Assembly (NCBI GenBank): GCA_001596135.1
Contig: CP014773.1
Coordinates: 3,844,001 to 3,908,000 of the forward strand
Direction of reading: 5' to 3'
DNA from: Mucilaginibacter sp. PAMC 26640
GTDB taxonomy: Bacteria > Bacteroidota > Bacteroidia > Sphingobacteriales > Sphingobacteriaceae
DNA length: 64,000 nt
A program made the translations under genes and the position numbers. Below are positions 43,503 through 52,363 of the stretch, piece by piece; position 1 is the first letter of the stretch; each line of letters starts with the position of its first letter. The notes below the pieces were generated by a model. That model ran no database searches and was not told the origin of the DNA. It saw only the letters and a list, made by a program, of their open reading frames with translations.

Positions 43503-43938
43503 GCATAAACTGTGCTACATCACCATTGTAACGGATTATTTCACGTACGATGCTGGAGCTGATGGAGGAGTAGCCGGGTTTGCTCACAATAAAGATACTT
43601 TCGATATCAGGTTCCAGCGCATGATTCATCTGGGCAATGGCTTTTTCGTATTCAAAATCTGATACCGTACGGATACCCCGGATCATGTAATCAGCACCGA
43701 TGCTCTTGCAAAAGTTTACGGTAAGTCCTTCGTAGGCAACAATATGGATCCGGGTATCATTGGCAAAAACGGCCCGAAGCATGTCTTCGCGTTTACCAAC
43801 ACTTAGCAAACCTTGCTTGGTGCTGTTTACGCCAATACCGATATAAACCTTGTCAAACAAATCTACCGACCGCTTTACAATATCCACATGGGCCTTGGTA
43901 ACAGGATCGAATGAGCCGGGAAACAGCGCTATTTTCAT
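43477..43938 (-). CDS. coaD: Phosphopantetheine adenylyltransferase
   Basis: This 153-residue enzyme catalyses the penultimate step of coenzyme A synthesis. ALFPGSFDPVTKAHVDI contains the nucleotidyltransferase T/HxGH-type motif, here with Lys-Ala before the His. RGIRTVSDFEYEKAIAQMN is the phosphopantetheine-binding segment, and SSISSSIVREI is the C-terminal ATP-binding motif. Full length and cytoplasmic. Its 3' end overlaps the convergent Nudix gene by 26 bp, so the two messages share antisense sequence. Confidence 0.96.
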   Translation of the reverse strand: MKIALFPGSFDPVTKAHVDIVKRSVDLFDKVYIGIGVNSTKQGLLSVGKREDMLRAVFANDTRIHIVAYEGLTVNFCKSIGADYMIRGIRTVSDFEYEKAIAQMNHALEPDIESIFIVSKPGYSSISSSIVREIIRYNGDVAQFMPKEALLYL

Positions 43939-44046
43939 AAGTTTGGATATGTGTAAGCTTTATCAAAAGTAGCAAAATAACGGTTGGATTATTTTATTTG
44001 AGCTTTTTAGCAGTAAGAAACTGTAAAGCTGAGAACAATAAATAAG

Positions 44047-44625
44047 TTACAATAATAGATTGTTGATCTGTGCATGCTGTAATAGTATGATGGTTTTAGC
44101 ATCACGGATCTCGCCGGTTTTGATCATATCGAGGGCAGCATTAAAGGACATTTCCAGCACTTCAATATTCTCCTGTTCGTGTTCAGCGCCACCGCCGTCG
44201 TTTACTTTCATATCCTTGTGGTATTCGGCCACAAAAAAATGCAGAATTTCTGTTACCGAGCCGGGCGACATATACACTTCAAATACTTTTTGTACCGATT
44301 TGATTTTGTAACCGGTTTCCTCCTCTGTTTCACGCCTGATGCATTCTTCCGGTTGGTCATTGTCCAGCAGGCCGGCACAGGTTTCTATCATCATTCCTGT
44401 TTCGTTACCATTGATGAAGGTTGGTAGCCTAAATTGCTTTGTCAGCACAACAGATGCCTGTTCCCGGTTATATAGCAGGATGGTAGCGCCGTTTCCGCGA
44501 TCATAGGCTTCCCGTTCCTGGGTAATGATACTGCCGTCTTTTTGGGTAGCCTCAAAAGTGATTTTATTCAATTTATACCAATTATCAGAAAGCAAATCGG
44601 TTTTAAGAATTTTGATACTTTTCAT
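44047..44625 (-). CDS. nudK: GDP-mannose pyrophosphatase/ADP-ribose-type Nudix hydrolase (NudK-like)
   Basis: About 192 residues. The chain runs parallel to E. coli NudK through ETCAGLLDNDQPEECIRRETEEETGY, then YMSPGSVTEILHFFVAEY, GGGAEHEQENIEVLE and IKTGEIRDAKTIILLQ, so GDP-mannose or a related nucleotide sugar is the expected substrate. ATG 44625 was chosen over a TTG four codons upstream. It is divergent from a DeoR-family regulator gene, with paired TTGAACAAAT sequences between them, so it may be that regulator's target. Confidence 0.87.
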   Translation of the reverse strand: MKSIKILKTDLLSDNWYKLNKITFEATQKDGSIITQEREAYDRGNGATILLYNREQASVVLTKQFRLPTFINGNETGMMIETCAGLLDNDQPEECIRRETEEETGYKIKSVQKVFEVYMSPGSVTEILHFFVAEYHKDMKVNDGGGAEHEQENIEVLEMSFNAALDMIKTGEIRDAKTIILLQHAQINNLLL

Positions 44626-44629
44626 ACTG

Positions 44630-44639
44630 TTGAACAAAT
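44630..44639. promoter_or_regulatory. Candidate DeoR-family operator, copy 1 (TTGAACAAAT)
   Basis: The ten-base sequence lies 4 bp ahead of the nudK start codon (nudK reads leftwards). An identical copy lies exactly 30 bp away at 44660-44669, about three helical turns, in the gap between nudK and the regulator gene. Confidence 0.5.
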
Positions 44640-44659
44640 TTGATCATTATTGATTATAT

Positions 44660-44669
44660 TTGAACAAAT
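44660..44669. promoter_or_regulatory. Candidate DeoR-family operator, copy 2 (TTGAACAAAT)
   Basis: Exact repeat of 44630-44639 and 13 bp before the regulator's ATG. DeoR-family proteins often bind spaced direct repeats with a TTC/GAA core, which fits GAAC here. Confidence 0.5.
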
Positions 44670-44682
44670 AAAGGCTAATAAA

Positions 44683-45432
44683 ATGAACTTTCAAAAGCGA
44701 AAGCAAAAAATATTTGATGCTTTAAAAACAGATGGCGAGGCAGATATTAAGAAGCTTGCTGTTGAACTGAATATGGCTGAGATTACCATCCGCAGGGATT
44801 TAAATCAATTGGCGGCCGACGGCCTTCTTTATCGAACCCACGGTGGAGCCACAAAGATTGATCCTAATGAAAAGCCTCATGCTTTCGTCAATAAGACTGC
44901 TCAAAATGCAGTTGTAAAAGACGAGATTTGCCGAATTGCCGCCGCCGAAATTATTGATGGCGATCGTATATTTATGGACTGCGGTAGTACGGTTTTTCGC
45001 CTTTGCCAGTTCATTAAACATAAGAAGATAAAGGTGATAACCAATTCGTTGCCTGTGGTTTATGAATTGCAGAATAGCAAAGTTAGTATTAATATCATTG
45101 GCGGGGAATTAGATGCAGAAAGGCAAGCTGTACATGGGAGCGTAGCTGCTGAACACATAGCCCGCTACCGCGCTACAAAAGCATTCCTTGGAGTGGATGG
45201 CATTTCACTAAACGGACTGTTTGCCAACAGCGAGAAAGAGGCGAGCATTACCACCGCATTTATCGCCAACAGCCACTTCACCTATTTGCTTTGCGACTCG
45301 GCAAAAATCGGTAAAGAAACCTATTTAAACTTTGCCCCACTGAACAAGATAAATGCAATAATCACCAACGGCACTGCAGATCAGCTACAAGGCTTTGGAG
45401 AGCAGGGAGTTGCTGTGTTTAATGTTAAATAG
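44683..45432 (+). CDS. DeoR/GlpR-family transcriptional regulator
   Basis: The 249-residue protein has an N-terminal helix-turn-helix (KKLAVELNMAEITIRRDLNQL) and the RTHGGA wing typical of the family, followed by the DeoR C-terminal sensor domain with DGDRIFMDCGST and VITNSLPVVYEL. ATG 44683 was chosen since the family begins just before the KRKQKIFDAL helix. It shares a 57-bp intergenic region containing repeated TTGAACAAAT with divergent nudK, so autoregulation plus nudK control is likely. The effector would be a sugar phosphate. A convergent GH78 gene follows. Confidence 0.9.
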   Translation: MNFQKRKQKIFDALKTDGEADIKKLAVELNMAEITIRRDLNQLAADGLLYRTHGGATKIDPNEKPHAFVNKTAQNAVVKDEICRIAAAEIIDGDRIFMDCGSTVFRLCQFIKHKKIKVITNSLPVVYELQNSKVSINIIGGELDAERQAVHGSVAAEHIARYRATKAFLGVDGISLNGLFANSEKEASITTAFIANSHFTYLLCDSAKIGKETYLNFAPLNKINAIITNGTADQLQGFGEQGVAVFNVK

Positions 45433-45439
45433 GAACTGA

Positions 45440-47797
45440 CTAAATAGCTAAGCTGTTACTCCCGGCTTTTAGCTCATACTGTTTACCTTTCCAAATTAAA
45501 ACACCTGTAGTACCTTTTGGTAATTCAGCGCTTATTTTCCAATGTTTGTCTTCAAGTTTGTAGGCTGCTGCTATTTTGCCGTTAGGATGCGGAATTTCAC
45601 CGCTGATTGTGGTGATATCTCCCAAATGTGGTTCTATCTTTATTTTTTTAAATCCCGGGGCATAGCTGTCTATCCCTAAAACGGTTCTGAAAAACTCAAT
45701 ATTTGGACTTGATCCCCAGGCATGGCAATCTGAACGCGATGTGTTGACATCCGAGTATTCGGCCCACGTGGTAAGGCCCATCGCCATGTTTTCCCTATAA
45801 ATGCCAAGCCAGTTGAGGTAGTCGTTACCCCGGCCTGCCTTTGCCAATGCCTGATTGAGATAGTATTTGAAATAAACCGAACACTGTGTGAGGCTTTTGT
45901 TGTTAAGTAGTCCGTTAGCCACTGCCGGCAAATCAGCTTTGCTTACCATACCAGTGAGGATGGCCAGCGAATTTGCATGTTGCGAGTAGCCGGTTTTTTC
46001 CCTGGTATCGGCATACAGCTTTTTAGCCGGATCCCAGTATTTGCGCTGAATGGTAACCTTTAATTGCGCTGCCTTTTGGTTGTATAAAGCAGCGTATTCT
46101 TTCAATCCAATTTTAGCTTCCATATCAGCCGCCCATTGGTAGGCATACAAAAGCTGCAGGTCATAAATCGCGGCGCTGCCATCGTTTCCATCAATTCCAC
46201 CGGCCATATTGCCTGCCCAGTCTACAAAAGCCCAATAGGGCGTGTCTTTCAACGAGCCGTCTGCTTGCTGGTACCGGGTAAAAAATTGCAGCACGCCACG
46301 TGCACCCGGCAATTTATCTTTAATAAAGTCGTCGTCGCCGCGATACATCCAGTAATCATGCAGCATACCGATATACCAGAGCGAAAATGGAGAGATCACC
46401 TGCGTTCCGTTTGATGGATAGCAACTCGCCGTTACGCCCTCCGGTAAGCGCGAGTGATCAATTTGTGTCAGCGCATTTCGGGCCAGCTTATCGTCGGATG
46501 TGTTGAAATAGGATACTACCGCCTGGATCCGGGTATCGCCGATGTATTGCAGCTGCTCATAATAAGGGCAGTCTGTATAGGTTTCCCAGGCATTTAGCCT
46601 GGCCGTGCGCCAGCCAATATCCAGCATCTGGTTTATTTCGCTGTTGTCTGTATGAATTGAGGATGTTCGTTTGAAGGGGTAGCCGGTAAAGGTTCCATAA
46701 AGGTCGTCGATCACCAGCGGCTCATTACTGGTTTTTACAAACAACTTGATGTAGCGATAAGTACGAAAGTTTAAAGTGGTAAATGATTGGCCCTTACTGC
46801 CATCTGCTATAAGGCTGTCCGTCCGGCCAATAAATTCCTTTCCATCAACTTCATTGCGGTTTCCCTTATTTACGCCCTTTGTGCCATTCTCATAAAGCGA
46901 TTCTGCATAGCCAAGCGAGATGCCTGCATCCTTGCCACCGCTAAATTTAAAAGTTACGAAAGCGTTTGTTTCGAACGATTGATCCAGCAGCAACGATACC
47001 GTTGTGTTGGGTGGGATCGTCACTGCAGTCGTTCTTTCCGGAAAGCCTGCGGGGACATCAATACCGGTTGCGCTGCGGAGTTTGGCCAGCCGCTGGTAGG
47101 TCATTTCTCTTGCCGGGAGGGTGGAGGGTACAAGTGCCCATTCTATGCCCCACGCTGTTCCTTTACGTTTCGCGTCGGTTATTTTATTGGCGCCGGGCCA
47201 TTTGCTATCGTCGAAATCCACAGCCGTCCAGTCTCCTTTTATGGCGTTATTCATATTTACCATTTCGCCTTTGCTGGCAGCAAAAAAATAACCGGGGATA
47301 GGCTGATGGCCATTATCCGGAACGCCCTTCCAGGTACTATTGGTATTCAGGGAATCTTCCGCAGGTGAATTACCTTGCAATACAAAACCTGCCCTAACAC
47401 TTATTTGCGCCGCCGGGCTAAATCTGCCTTCGTTCCAAACAAGTGCTGCTACAGCATTTTTACCGGATTGGAGGTAAGGTGCCAGGTTCACCGTTTCATA
47501 ATTCCAGAAATACGTATCACCACGAGCCGGGCCTAAAGATACCAGTGTACCATTTACATAGAGTTTGTACCGGTTATCGGCCGATATATGCACCCAGAAG
47601 CTGGATGGCTTTGCTTTTAAGCTGATGCATTTGCGGAAGTAATATACACCGTATTCTTTACCATGGTCAAACGGAGCAGATATCCATTGCCCTTTCCAAT
47701 CTCTTGGGGCGGTTGGTGCATCGGGGGTTTGAGCTTTAAGGGTTTGTGCAGCCACCAATAAAAAGGCTGGCAGCAATAACGTGAATAATGATCTCAT
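45440..47797 (-). CDS. Alpha-L-rhamnosidase-like GH78 enzyme
   Basis: An exported enzyme of about 785 residues. A signal peptide ends near residue 23 (LKAQT). A jelly-roll domain (WKGQWISAP, then YKLYVNGTLVSLGPARGD) is followed by further beta domains. The (alpha/alpha)6 catalytic domain has WETYTDCPYYEQLQYIGDTR and TTWAEYSDVNTSRSDCHAWGSSP, the two acidic segments of GH78. ATG 47797 gives the best signal peptide; a TTG eight codons upstream is the alternative. It would release rhamnose from plant pectin or glycosides, probably in the periplasm. Distance from any SusCD pair suggests a scavenging role. Confidence 0.86.
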   Translation of the reverse strand: MRSLFTLLLPAFLLVAAQTLKAQTPDAPTAPRDWKGQWISAPFDHGKEYGVYYFRKCISLKAKPSSFWVHISADNRYKLYVNGTLVSLGPARGDTYFWNYETVNLAPYLQSGKNAVAALVWNEGRFSPAAQISVRAGFVLQGNSPAEDSLNTNSTWKGVPDNGHQPIPGYFFAASKGEMVNMNNAIKGDWTAVDFDDSKWPGANKITDAKRKGTAWGIEWALVPSTLPAREMTYQRLAKLRSATGIDVPAGFPERTTAVTIPPNTTVSLLLDQSFETNAFVTFKFSGGKDAGISLGYAESLYENGTKGVNKGNRNEVDGKEFIGRTDSLIADGSKGQSFTTLNFRTYRYIKLFVKTSNEPLVIDDLYGTFTGYPFKRTSSIHTDNSEINQMLDIGWRTARLNAWETYTDCPYYEQLQYIGDTRIQAVVSYFNTSDDKLARNALTQIDHSRLPEGVTASCYPSNGTQVISPFSLWYIGMLHDYWMYRGDDDFIKDKLPGARGVLQFFTRYQQADGSLKDTPYWAFVDWAGNMAGGIDGNDGSAAIYDLQLLYAYQWAADMEAKIGLKEYAALYNQKAAQLKVTIQRKYWDPAKKLYADTREKTGYSQHANSLAILTGMVSKADLPAVANGLLNNKSLTQCSVYFKYYLNQALAKAGRGNDYLNWLGIYRENMAMGLTTWAEYSDVNTSRSDCHAWGSSPNIEFFRTVLGIDSYAPGFKKIKIEPHLGDITTISGEIPHPNGKIAAAYKLEDKHWKISAELPKGTTGVLIWKGKQYELKAGSNSLAI

Positions 47798-47896
47798 CAG
47801 GGTTGGTGCTTGGGTCAGCAATGATAAAGAAAAATTAAATAAATCGATTTAGCAAATTGAAATAATTTAATGATCTTAAGAAATCAGCTGAAACAA

Positions 47897-48448
47897 TTAT
47901 CCAGGGGTATTTGCGGGTGTCTTAAAAAATGAGAAGGAAGAATGGCCATACTTCCGTTGCTCCACAAAGGCGGGGTGGTTGCTCAGGTTTTGAAGCGATT
48001 GATGTTCAACGATTAGCAATCCATCAGGTTTAAGCAGCTGTTTGTCAAATATGATTTTCGGTATCTCCGGAATCTTGTTAAGATCGTAAGGCGGATCGGC
48101 AAAGATCAGATCGTACTGCTCCGTTTCCATCTCCAGATATTTGAAAACATCTGCCTTAAAGGTTTGCACATTAGTGAGGCCATGCTGGCGGGTGGTGTCT
48201 TTTACGTAAAAAACACATTGCTGGCTACGGTCAACCCCGGTAACCTGGGCCGCACCGCGAGAGGCAAATTCCATAGCAATATTACCAGTGCCGCTAAACA
48301 GATCGAGTACGGTGATGTCTTCAAACTCAATTTGGTTTAGCAGGATATTAAATAACGCCTCTTTGGCAAGGTCGGTTGTAGGGCGTACGGGTAAATTCTT
48401 AGGCGGGTTAAGCCGCAAACCTTTTAGTTTTCCTCCGATGATGCGCAT
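47897..48448 (-). CDS. rsmD: 16S rRNA (guanine(966)-N(2))-methyltransferase
   Basis: A 183-residue SAM-dependent methyltransferase. The N-terminus MRIIGGKLKG is standard for RsmD, VLDLFSGTGNIAME is the SAM motif I, and FADPPY is the N6/N2-amino methyltransferase motif IV. It modifies G966 of 16S rRNA during 30S assembly. Its start overlaps the end of the DUF3822 gene by 25 bp, an arrangement I recall in other Bacteroidota. Confidence 0.94.
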   Translation of the reverse strand: MRIIGGKLKGLRLNPPKNLPVRPTTDLAKEALFNILLNQIEFEDITVLDLFSGTGNIAMEFASRGAAQVTGVDRSQQCVFYVKDTTRQHGLTNVQTFKADVFKYLEMETEQYDLIFADPPYDLNKIPEIPKIIFDKQLLKPDGLLIVEHQSLQNLSNHPAFVEQRKYGHSSFSFFKTPANTPG

Positions 48449-49236
48449 AGCGATAAGGCCGCAAGGCTAAGTATTTTGTGAGGTATAACCTGTTCTGGCA
48501 AATCCAAAACCTGGATACGATTAATTCTTACTTTTCCAAAAAACTCGGCTAAGTAGCTGACAGATTTGTCTGATATGCTTACATCGCCGCTTAGGACTAA
48601 TGTCAAGTCGGCTGGGCTCAGGTTCAATTCGTTCGCTACAAAGGCGCTGAAATAGGCCAGTTCTTCATGGTTTTTGTACAGGAACGAATTGTAAAAGCGC
48701 AACCTGTCCTGGGTGAAATTAAGCAGTTCCACTGTGTCGTTTTCAATATTTAAAAACAAATCGGTGCTGGTAGGATAGTTATTTGCAATGGCAGCTATCC
48801 ATCCTTTAGCACGGTGAACAACGGTTTCATTTGGTAAACGACCATGTGTTTCAGCCAATGCTGCATCAACCTTATAAACAATGGTATTTTTATCGTCCAA
48901 TGGTTGAGCAAAAACTTTGTCACTAGCACCAACATCCAACAGGCGGGCAATATTGGCGGCATATTCATTGTCGAACAAACTTTCGGGAACCAGTGTAAAG
49001 CCGGTTGCACAAAGCCCGGTAATCACCTTGTTGTAATTTGCGGTAAGCACATCCCGTAGTTCGCGCGGATCGCTCAACTCATTAAGCGGGCAATTTTCGG
49101 CCCAGGCCACTAACCTTTTCCCTTCAGCAATTGCATAGCTAAAACTATGCAGATCAACTTGTATCAACAAATTGTAATCAGTTGCCTCGCTTAGGTTGAG
49201 GCGCTCGTCGGTGTATTTGTAAGTATGCTCGCTCAT
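48424..49236 (-). CDS. DUF3822-family protein
   Basis: The 270-residue protein belongs to a Bacteroidota-specific family found next to rsmD. TDYNLLIQVDLHSFSYAIAE at the N-terminus and a second half with LYKNHEELAYFSAFVANELNL and LVLSGDVSISDKSV look like the two halves of an actin-like (ASKHA/PilM-like) fold. No transmembrane segment or signal. Function unknown; overlap with rsmD suggests coexpression. The family name is from memory of this context, the fold is inference. Confidence 0.78.
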   Translation of the reverse strand: MSEHTYKYTDERLNLSEATDYNLLIQVDLHSFSYAIAEGKRLVAWAENCPLNELSDPRELRDVLTANYNKVITGLCATGFTLVPESLFDNEYAANIARLLDVGASDKVFAQPLDDKNTIVYKVDAALAETHGRLPNETVVHRAKGWIAAIANNYPTSTDLFLNIENDTVELLNFTQDRLRFYNSFLYKNHEELAYFSAFVANELNLSPADLTLVLSGDVSISDKSVSYLAEFFGKVRINRIQVLDLPEQVIPHKILSLAALSLCASSEEN

Positions 49237-49305
49237 GCAGGGATTTGAACAAAAGTAATATTTTTTCGCACTACTTAATTAACATAGTTATCAGCATTTT
49301 TGCAT

Positions 49306-50718
49306 GTGCCCGTATTAGAACAGATAACCCGATTCTTCCCGCATCAGCCCACAACACAGCAAACCGAGCTGTTTGGCAGGCTGCACCGTTTTTTGCAGAG
49401 CAATAACGGCGATGAGTGTTTTATTTTGCGGGGCTACGCCGGTACGGGTAAAACAACCGTATTAGGTGCGCTGGTAAAAGCGTTACCACAGTACGAATAC
49501 AAATCGGTATTACTGGCGCCTACGGGCAGGGCTGCCAAAGTGATCACCAATTATTCGGGCCGTAAAGCTTTTACCATCCATAAACGGATCTACCGGAAGA
49601 AATCGGCGATGAATATGAATGAAGGCTTTGCCCTTGCCGAAAACCTGAGCACCAATACGATTTTTATTATCGATGAGGCATCGATGATCTCGCATGAGTT
49701 GGGTGGCCACATGCGTGCCACCTTGCTGCAGGATCTGGTAAGTTACGTTTACAACGACAGAAATTGCAAGCTGATGCTGGTAGGAGATACCGCACAATTG
49801 CCGCCTGTGGGTGCTTTTGACAGCCCGGCGCTGGATGCCCGGCTCATGAAGGCCGAATTCCGGCTGGCCATCCATGGCTATGAACTTACAGATGTTTTGC
49901 GCCAGCAAAAGGATTCGGGCATTTTGCTCAACGTAACGAACCTGCGCGAAATTATTCGCAAGGAAGAGGAAGAGATGCCGCAGATCATCACCGATGGATT
50001 TAAGGATGTTACCCGTATGACCAGCGAGCTGCTGGAAGAGGGGTTAAATGATGCCTACAGCAGGCACGGCTATGATGGTACGCTCATCATTTGCCGAAGT
50101 AATAAGAACGCCAATATGTATAACCGGCAAATTCGCGGGCGTATCCTGATGCGTGAAGAAGAACTTACCGGTGGCGACCAGCTGATGATCGTTCGGAATA
50201 ATTATTTCTGGCTGAAAGACGAGGAGGAGCAGCAGAGTACTGGTTTTATTGCGAACGGTGATATTGCCCGGGTGCGTAAAGTACGCCGGATAGAGGAGAT
50301 GTACGGTTTCCGGTTTGCGGATGTGCAGCTGGAATTTATTGATTATGCCGAAGACCCGGTGCTTGATTGTAAGATTTTGCTGGATACCCTATATTCTGAA
50401 GCACCCGCCTTACTGCCAGCCGATCAGAAGCGCCTATACCTGGAGGCTATGAAGGACTACGACCATATCCCAAACAAACGCCTTAAACACGAAGAACTGA
50501 AGCTGAACCCGTTCTACAATGCCCTGCAGGTAAAGTTTGCCTACGCCATCACCTGCCATAAAGCCCAGGGCGGCCAATGGGAAGCCGTTTTTGTAGACCA
50601 GGGCTACTTAACCGACGAGATGGTGAATACCGATTTCCTTCGATGGTTTTACACCGCGTGTACCCGCGCAACAGAGAAATTGTTCCTGGTGAATTTCAAC
50701 GAGAAATTTTTTGTCTGA
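49306..50718 (+). CDS. RecD-like ATP-dependent DNA helicase
   Basis: A superfamily 1 helicase of about 470 residues. Walker A is RGYAGTGKTT, Walker B is IFIIDEASM, motif III is LMLVGDTAQLPPVG, and the C-terminal motifs VKFAYAITCHKAQGGQW and FYTACTRATEKL form a UvrD_C2 module. No ATG lies near the 5' end; GTG 49306 or TTG 49300 begin the visible protein. It is shorter than RecD2 and lacks the N-terminal HhH region, matching the stand-alone helicases common in Bacteroidota. Probable DNA repair or recombination role. Confidence 0.87.
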   Translation: MPVLEQITRFFPHQPTTQQTELFGRLHRFLQSNNGDECFILRGYAGTGKTTVLGALVKALPQYEYKSVLLAPTGRAAKVITNYSGRKAFTIHKRIYRKKSAMNMNEGFALAENLSTNTIFIIDEASMISHELGGHMRATLLQDLVSYVYNDRNCKLMLVGDTAQLPPVGAFDSPALDARLMKAEFRLAIHGYELTDVLRQQKDSGILLNVTNLREIIRKEEEEMPQIITDGFKDVTRMTSELLEEGLNDAYSRHGYDGTLIICRSNKNANMYNRQIRGRILMREEELTGGDQLMIVRNNYFWLKDEEEQQSTGFIANGDIARVRKVRRIEEMYGFRFADVQLEFIDYAEDPVLDCKILLDTLYSEAPALLPADQKRLYLEAMKDYDHIPNKRLKHEELKLNPFYNALQVKFAYAITCHKAQGGQWEAVFVDQGYLTDEMVNTDFLRWFYTACTRATEKLFLVNFNEKFFV

Positions 50719-50842
50719 ATCAGAATTCACAGAATAGAATGAACAGAATAATAAGCTTGGTACTTTAGGAATGGCCTGATAATTACACAAAACTATAATT
50801 CATAATTCTGAAAATTGACTAATTCTGAAAATTCTGATTCAG
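50715..50842. repeat. Intergenic inverted and direct repeats with TTCTGA/TCAGAA core
   Basis: CTGAATCAGAATT at 50715-50727 is the exact reverse complement of 50830-50842. AATTCTGAAAATT occurs twice just before the second arm, and ACAGAATA occurs twice after the first. The left arm contains the helicase stop codon. The gap between two convergent genes is thus mostly repeat; it may serve both as terminator, but no T tract is obvious. Confidence 0.5.
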
Positions 50843-50845
50843 ACT

Positions 50846-52210
50846 CTACTCCGCCTGCGGCAATTCTATCGTAAACGTGCTGCCTTTACCCTCAATACTC
50901 TGCACACTTATCATCCCGCCGTGCCCTTCTACAATATCCTTTACAATGCTTAGTCCGAGTCCGGTGGATTGCTCGCCTTTTAAGCCGGTACGGCCCGCGC
51001 CGGAGAATCGGTCGAAGATCTTTGGTACCATCTCTTTCGGGATACCAAGGCCCTGGTCTTTCACTTTAATGATCACCCGCCCCTTTATGCTGCTAAGGTG
51101 GATCTCCACTTTGTCGGTGTCTTTAGAGAATTTAAGTGCGTTGCTCACCAGGTTATCTATCACCCTCGGGAATTTATCGTGGTTGATGAGTGCGTACACC
51201 GTTTTAACCCCGCTGATCAGCACCACGTTATTTTTGCCGCCAAGCTGTATTTTCCAGCTATTTACCAGGCCCTGCAGCAGGTGATTCAACTCTGTGCGGT
51301 GGGTATCGAAATTGGCATTACCCTGATTGCGGGCGGCCTCCAGCAGGTCATCTATTATGGTGCGGGCCTTTACGCAACTATCTCGTATCATAGTCAAATT
51401 TTCCTGCGTGTCTTCATCAATATCCTCCAGCTCCATCATCATCGCCAAGGATTCTACCGCTGCGATAGGATTACGCAGATCATGCGCTACGGTGCCTAAT
51501 ACCTGGTTTTTGAAGATGTTTGCTTTTTCAATAACCGTTTTTTTTTCACGGATCTCGATGATCTGGAGGTAATAGCTGGCCTTGTAGGAGAAGAAATACC
51601 GGGAAGTGAGGAAAAATCCTGATAATAAAATGGCAGAGATCATCTGATTGTAAGTCATTTCTGTTGCATCGGCCTGGGCATGAAAAAGCAAGATGGTAAA
51701 CAGGATCTCGGTGCTCACCAGCAGCAGCAATATTTCATAGTACTCAAACACCAACAACACACTAACTAAACTCAGCGCAACAAGGTATAGTGTAAGGGCA
51801 TTGCTTGGATCGGCTGTGGCAATAAAACTGGAATACATACCACAACTGATGATATACAATGAAAACATAAACACAAAAAGGGCCATCCCTGCAGATCCCC
51901 GCTTTGTAGTTTTAAAATTCCTGATGAATAAATGACTGCCTAAATAAAATAGCGGAGTAACTATTATGTAGATCCAGTTGGTCAGGCTAAATTCCGGGAA
52001 ATTCTGGGCTTTGGTCAAACTCTCCGGAAAAATGTGGTAAAGGACCCGGATTACCAGGTTAAGTACCAGGAAGACGAAACTTGCAGTTCGTACACTAAGT
52101 AGGTTTTGATAGGTGTAGTAGTTCCGGTAGGCATGGCTGGACTTTGCCGGTAGTTTGGAGAAATAGTGAGTATCCAATTTGTGTAAGTAAGGGTTGGCTA
52201 AAAGTAACAA
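50846..52210 (-). CDS. Membrane sensor histidine kinase
   Basis: The 454-residue protein has about six membrane helices (residues about 42-205) as its input region. A HisKA domain follows with VLGTVAHDLRNP (phospho-acceptor H243), and a HATPase domain with NLVSNALKFS, DQGLGIP and TGLGLSIV. No periplasmic domain, PAS or receiver is present, and no response regulator is encoded nearby, so it is an orphan kinase. The frame opens with TTG; no in-frame ATG occurs before the first helix, so the exact start is uncertain. Confidence 0.88.
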   Translation of the reverse strand: MLLLANPYLHKLDTHYFSKLPAKSSHAYRNYYTYQNLLSVRTASFVFLVLNLVIRVLYHIFPESLTKAQNFPEFSLTNWIYIIVTPLFYLGSHLFIRNFKTTKRGSAGMALFVFMFSLYIISCGMYSSFIATADPSNALTLYLVALSLVSVLLVFEYYEILLLLVSTEILFTILLFHAQADATEMTYNQMISAILLSGFFLTSRYFFSYKASYYLQIIEIREKKTVIEKANIFKNQVLGTVAHDLRNPIAAVESLAMMMELEDIDEDTQENLTMIRDSCVKARTIIDDLLEAARNQGNANFDTHRTELNHLLQGLVNSWKIQLGGKNNVVLISGVKTVYALINHDKFPRVIDNLVSNALKFSKDTDKVEIHLSSIKGRVIIKVKDQGLGIPKEMVPKIFDRFSGAGRTGLKGEQSTGLGLSIVKDIVEGHGGMISVQSIEGKGSTFTIELPQAE

Positions 52211-52363
52211 TTTGTGTAAAGAATCTAGAACAAAACTGTAGACTAGACGGCATTTTGACCGATTTTTCTGGATGAAGCGACAATCTGTCCGTTCATTTAT
52301 AAACCAAGCGCCAATTATTCCTGACTTGATGCGTGGCAGCAGTTTTGAGCATAATCAAGTACT

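Noticed and set aside
46787..47368. A 193-codon plus-strand frame opposite the GH78 gene
   Set aside because: Translation is Cys/Arg/aromatic rich and low in plausible structure; the GH78 reading has clear motifs throughout.
51098..51499. Plus-strand frame opposite the histidine kinase catalytic region
   Set aside because: The minus strand encodes intact HisKA and HATPase motifs here, so this is a shadow frame.
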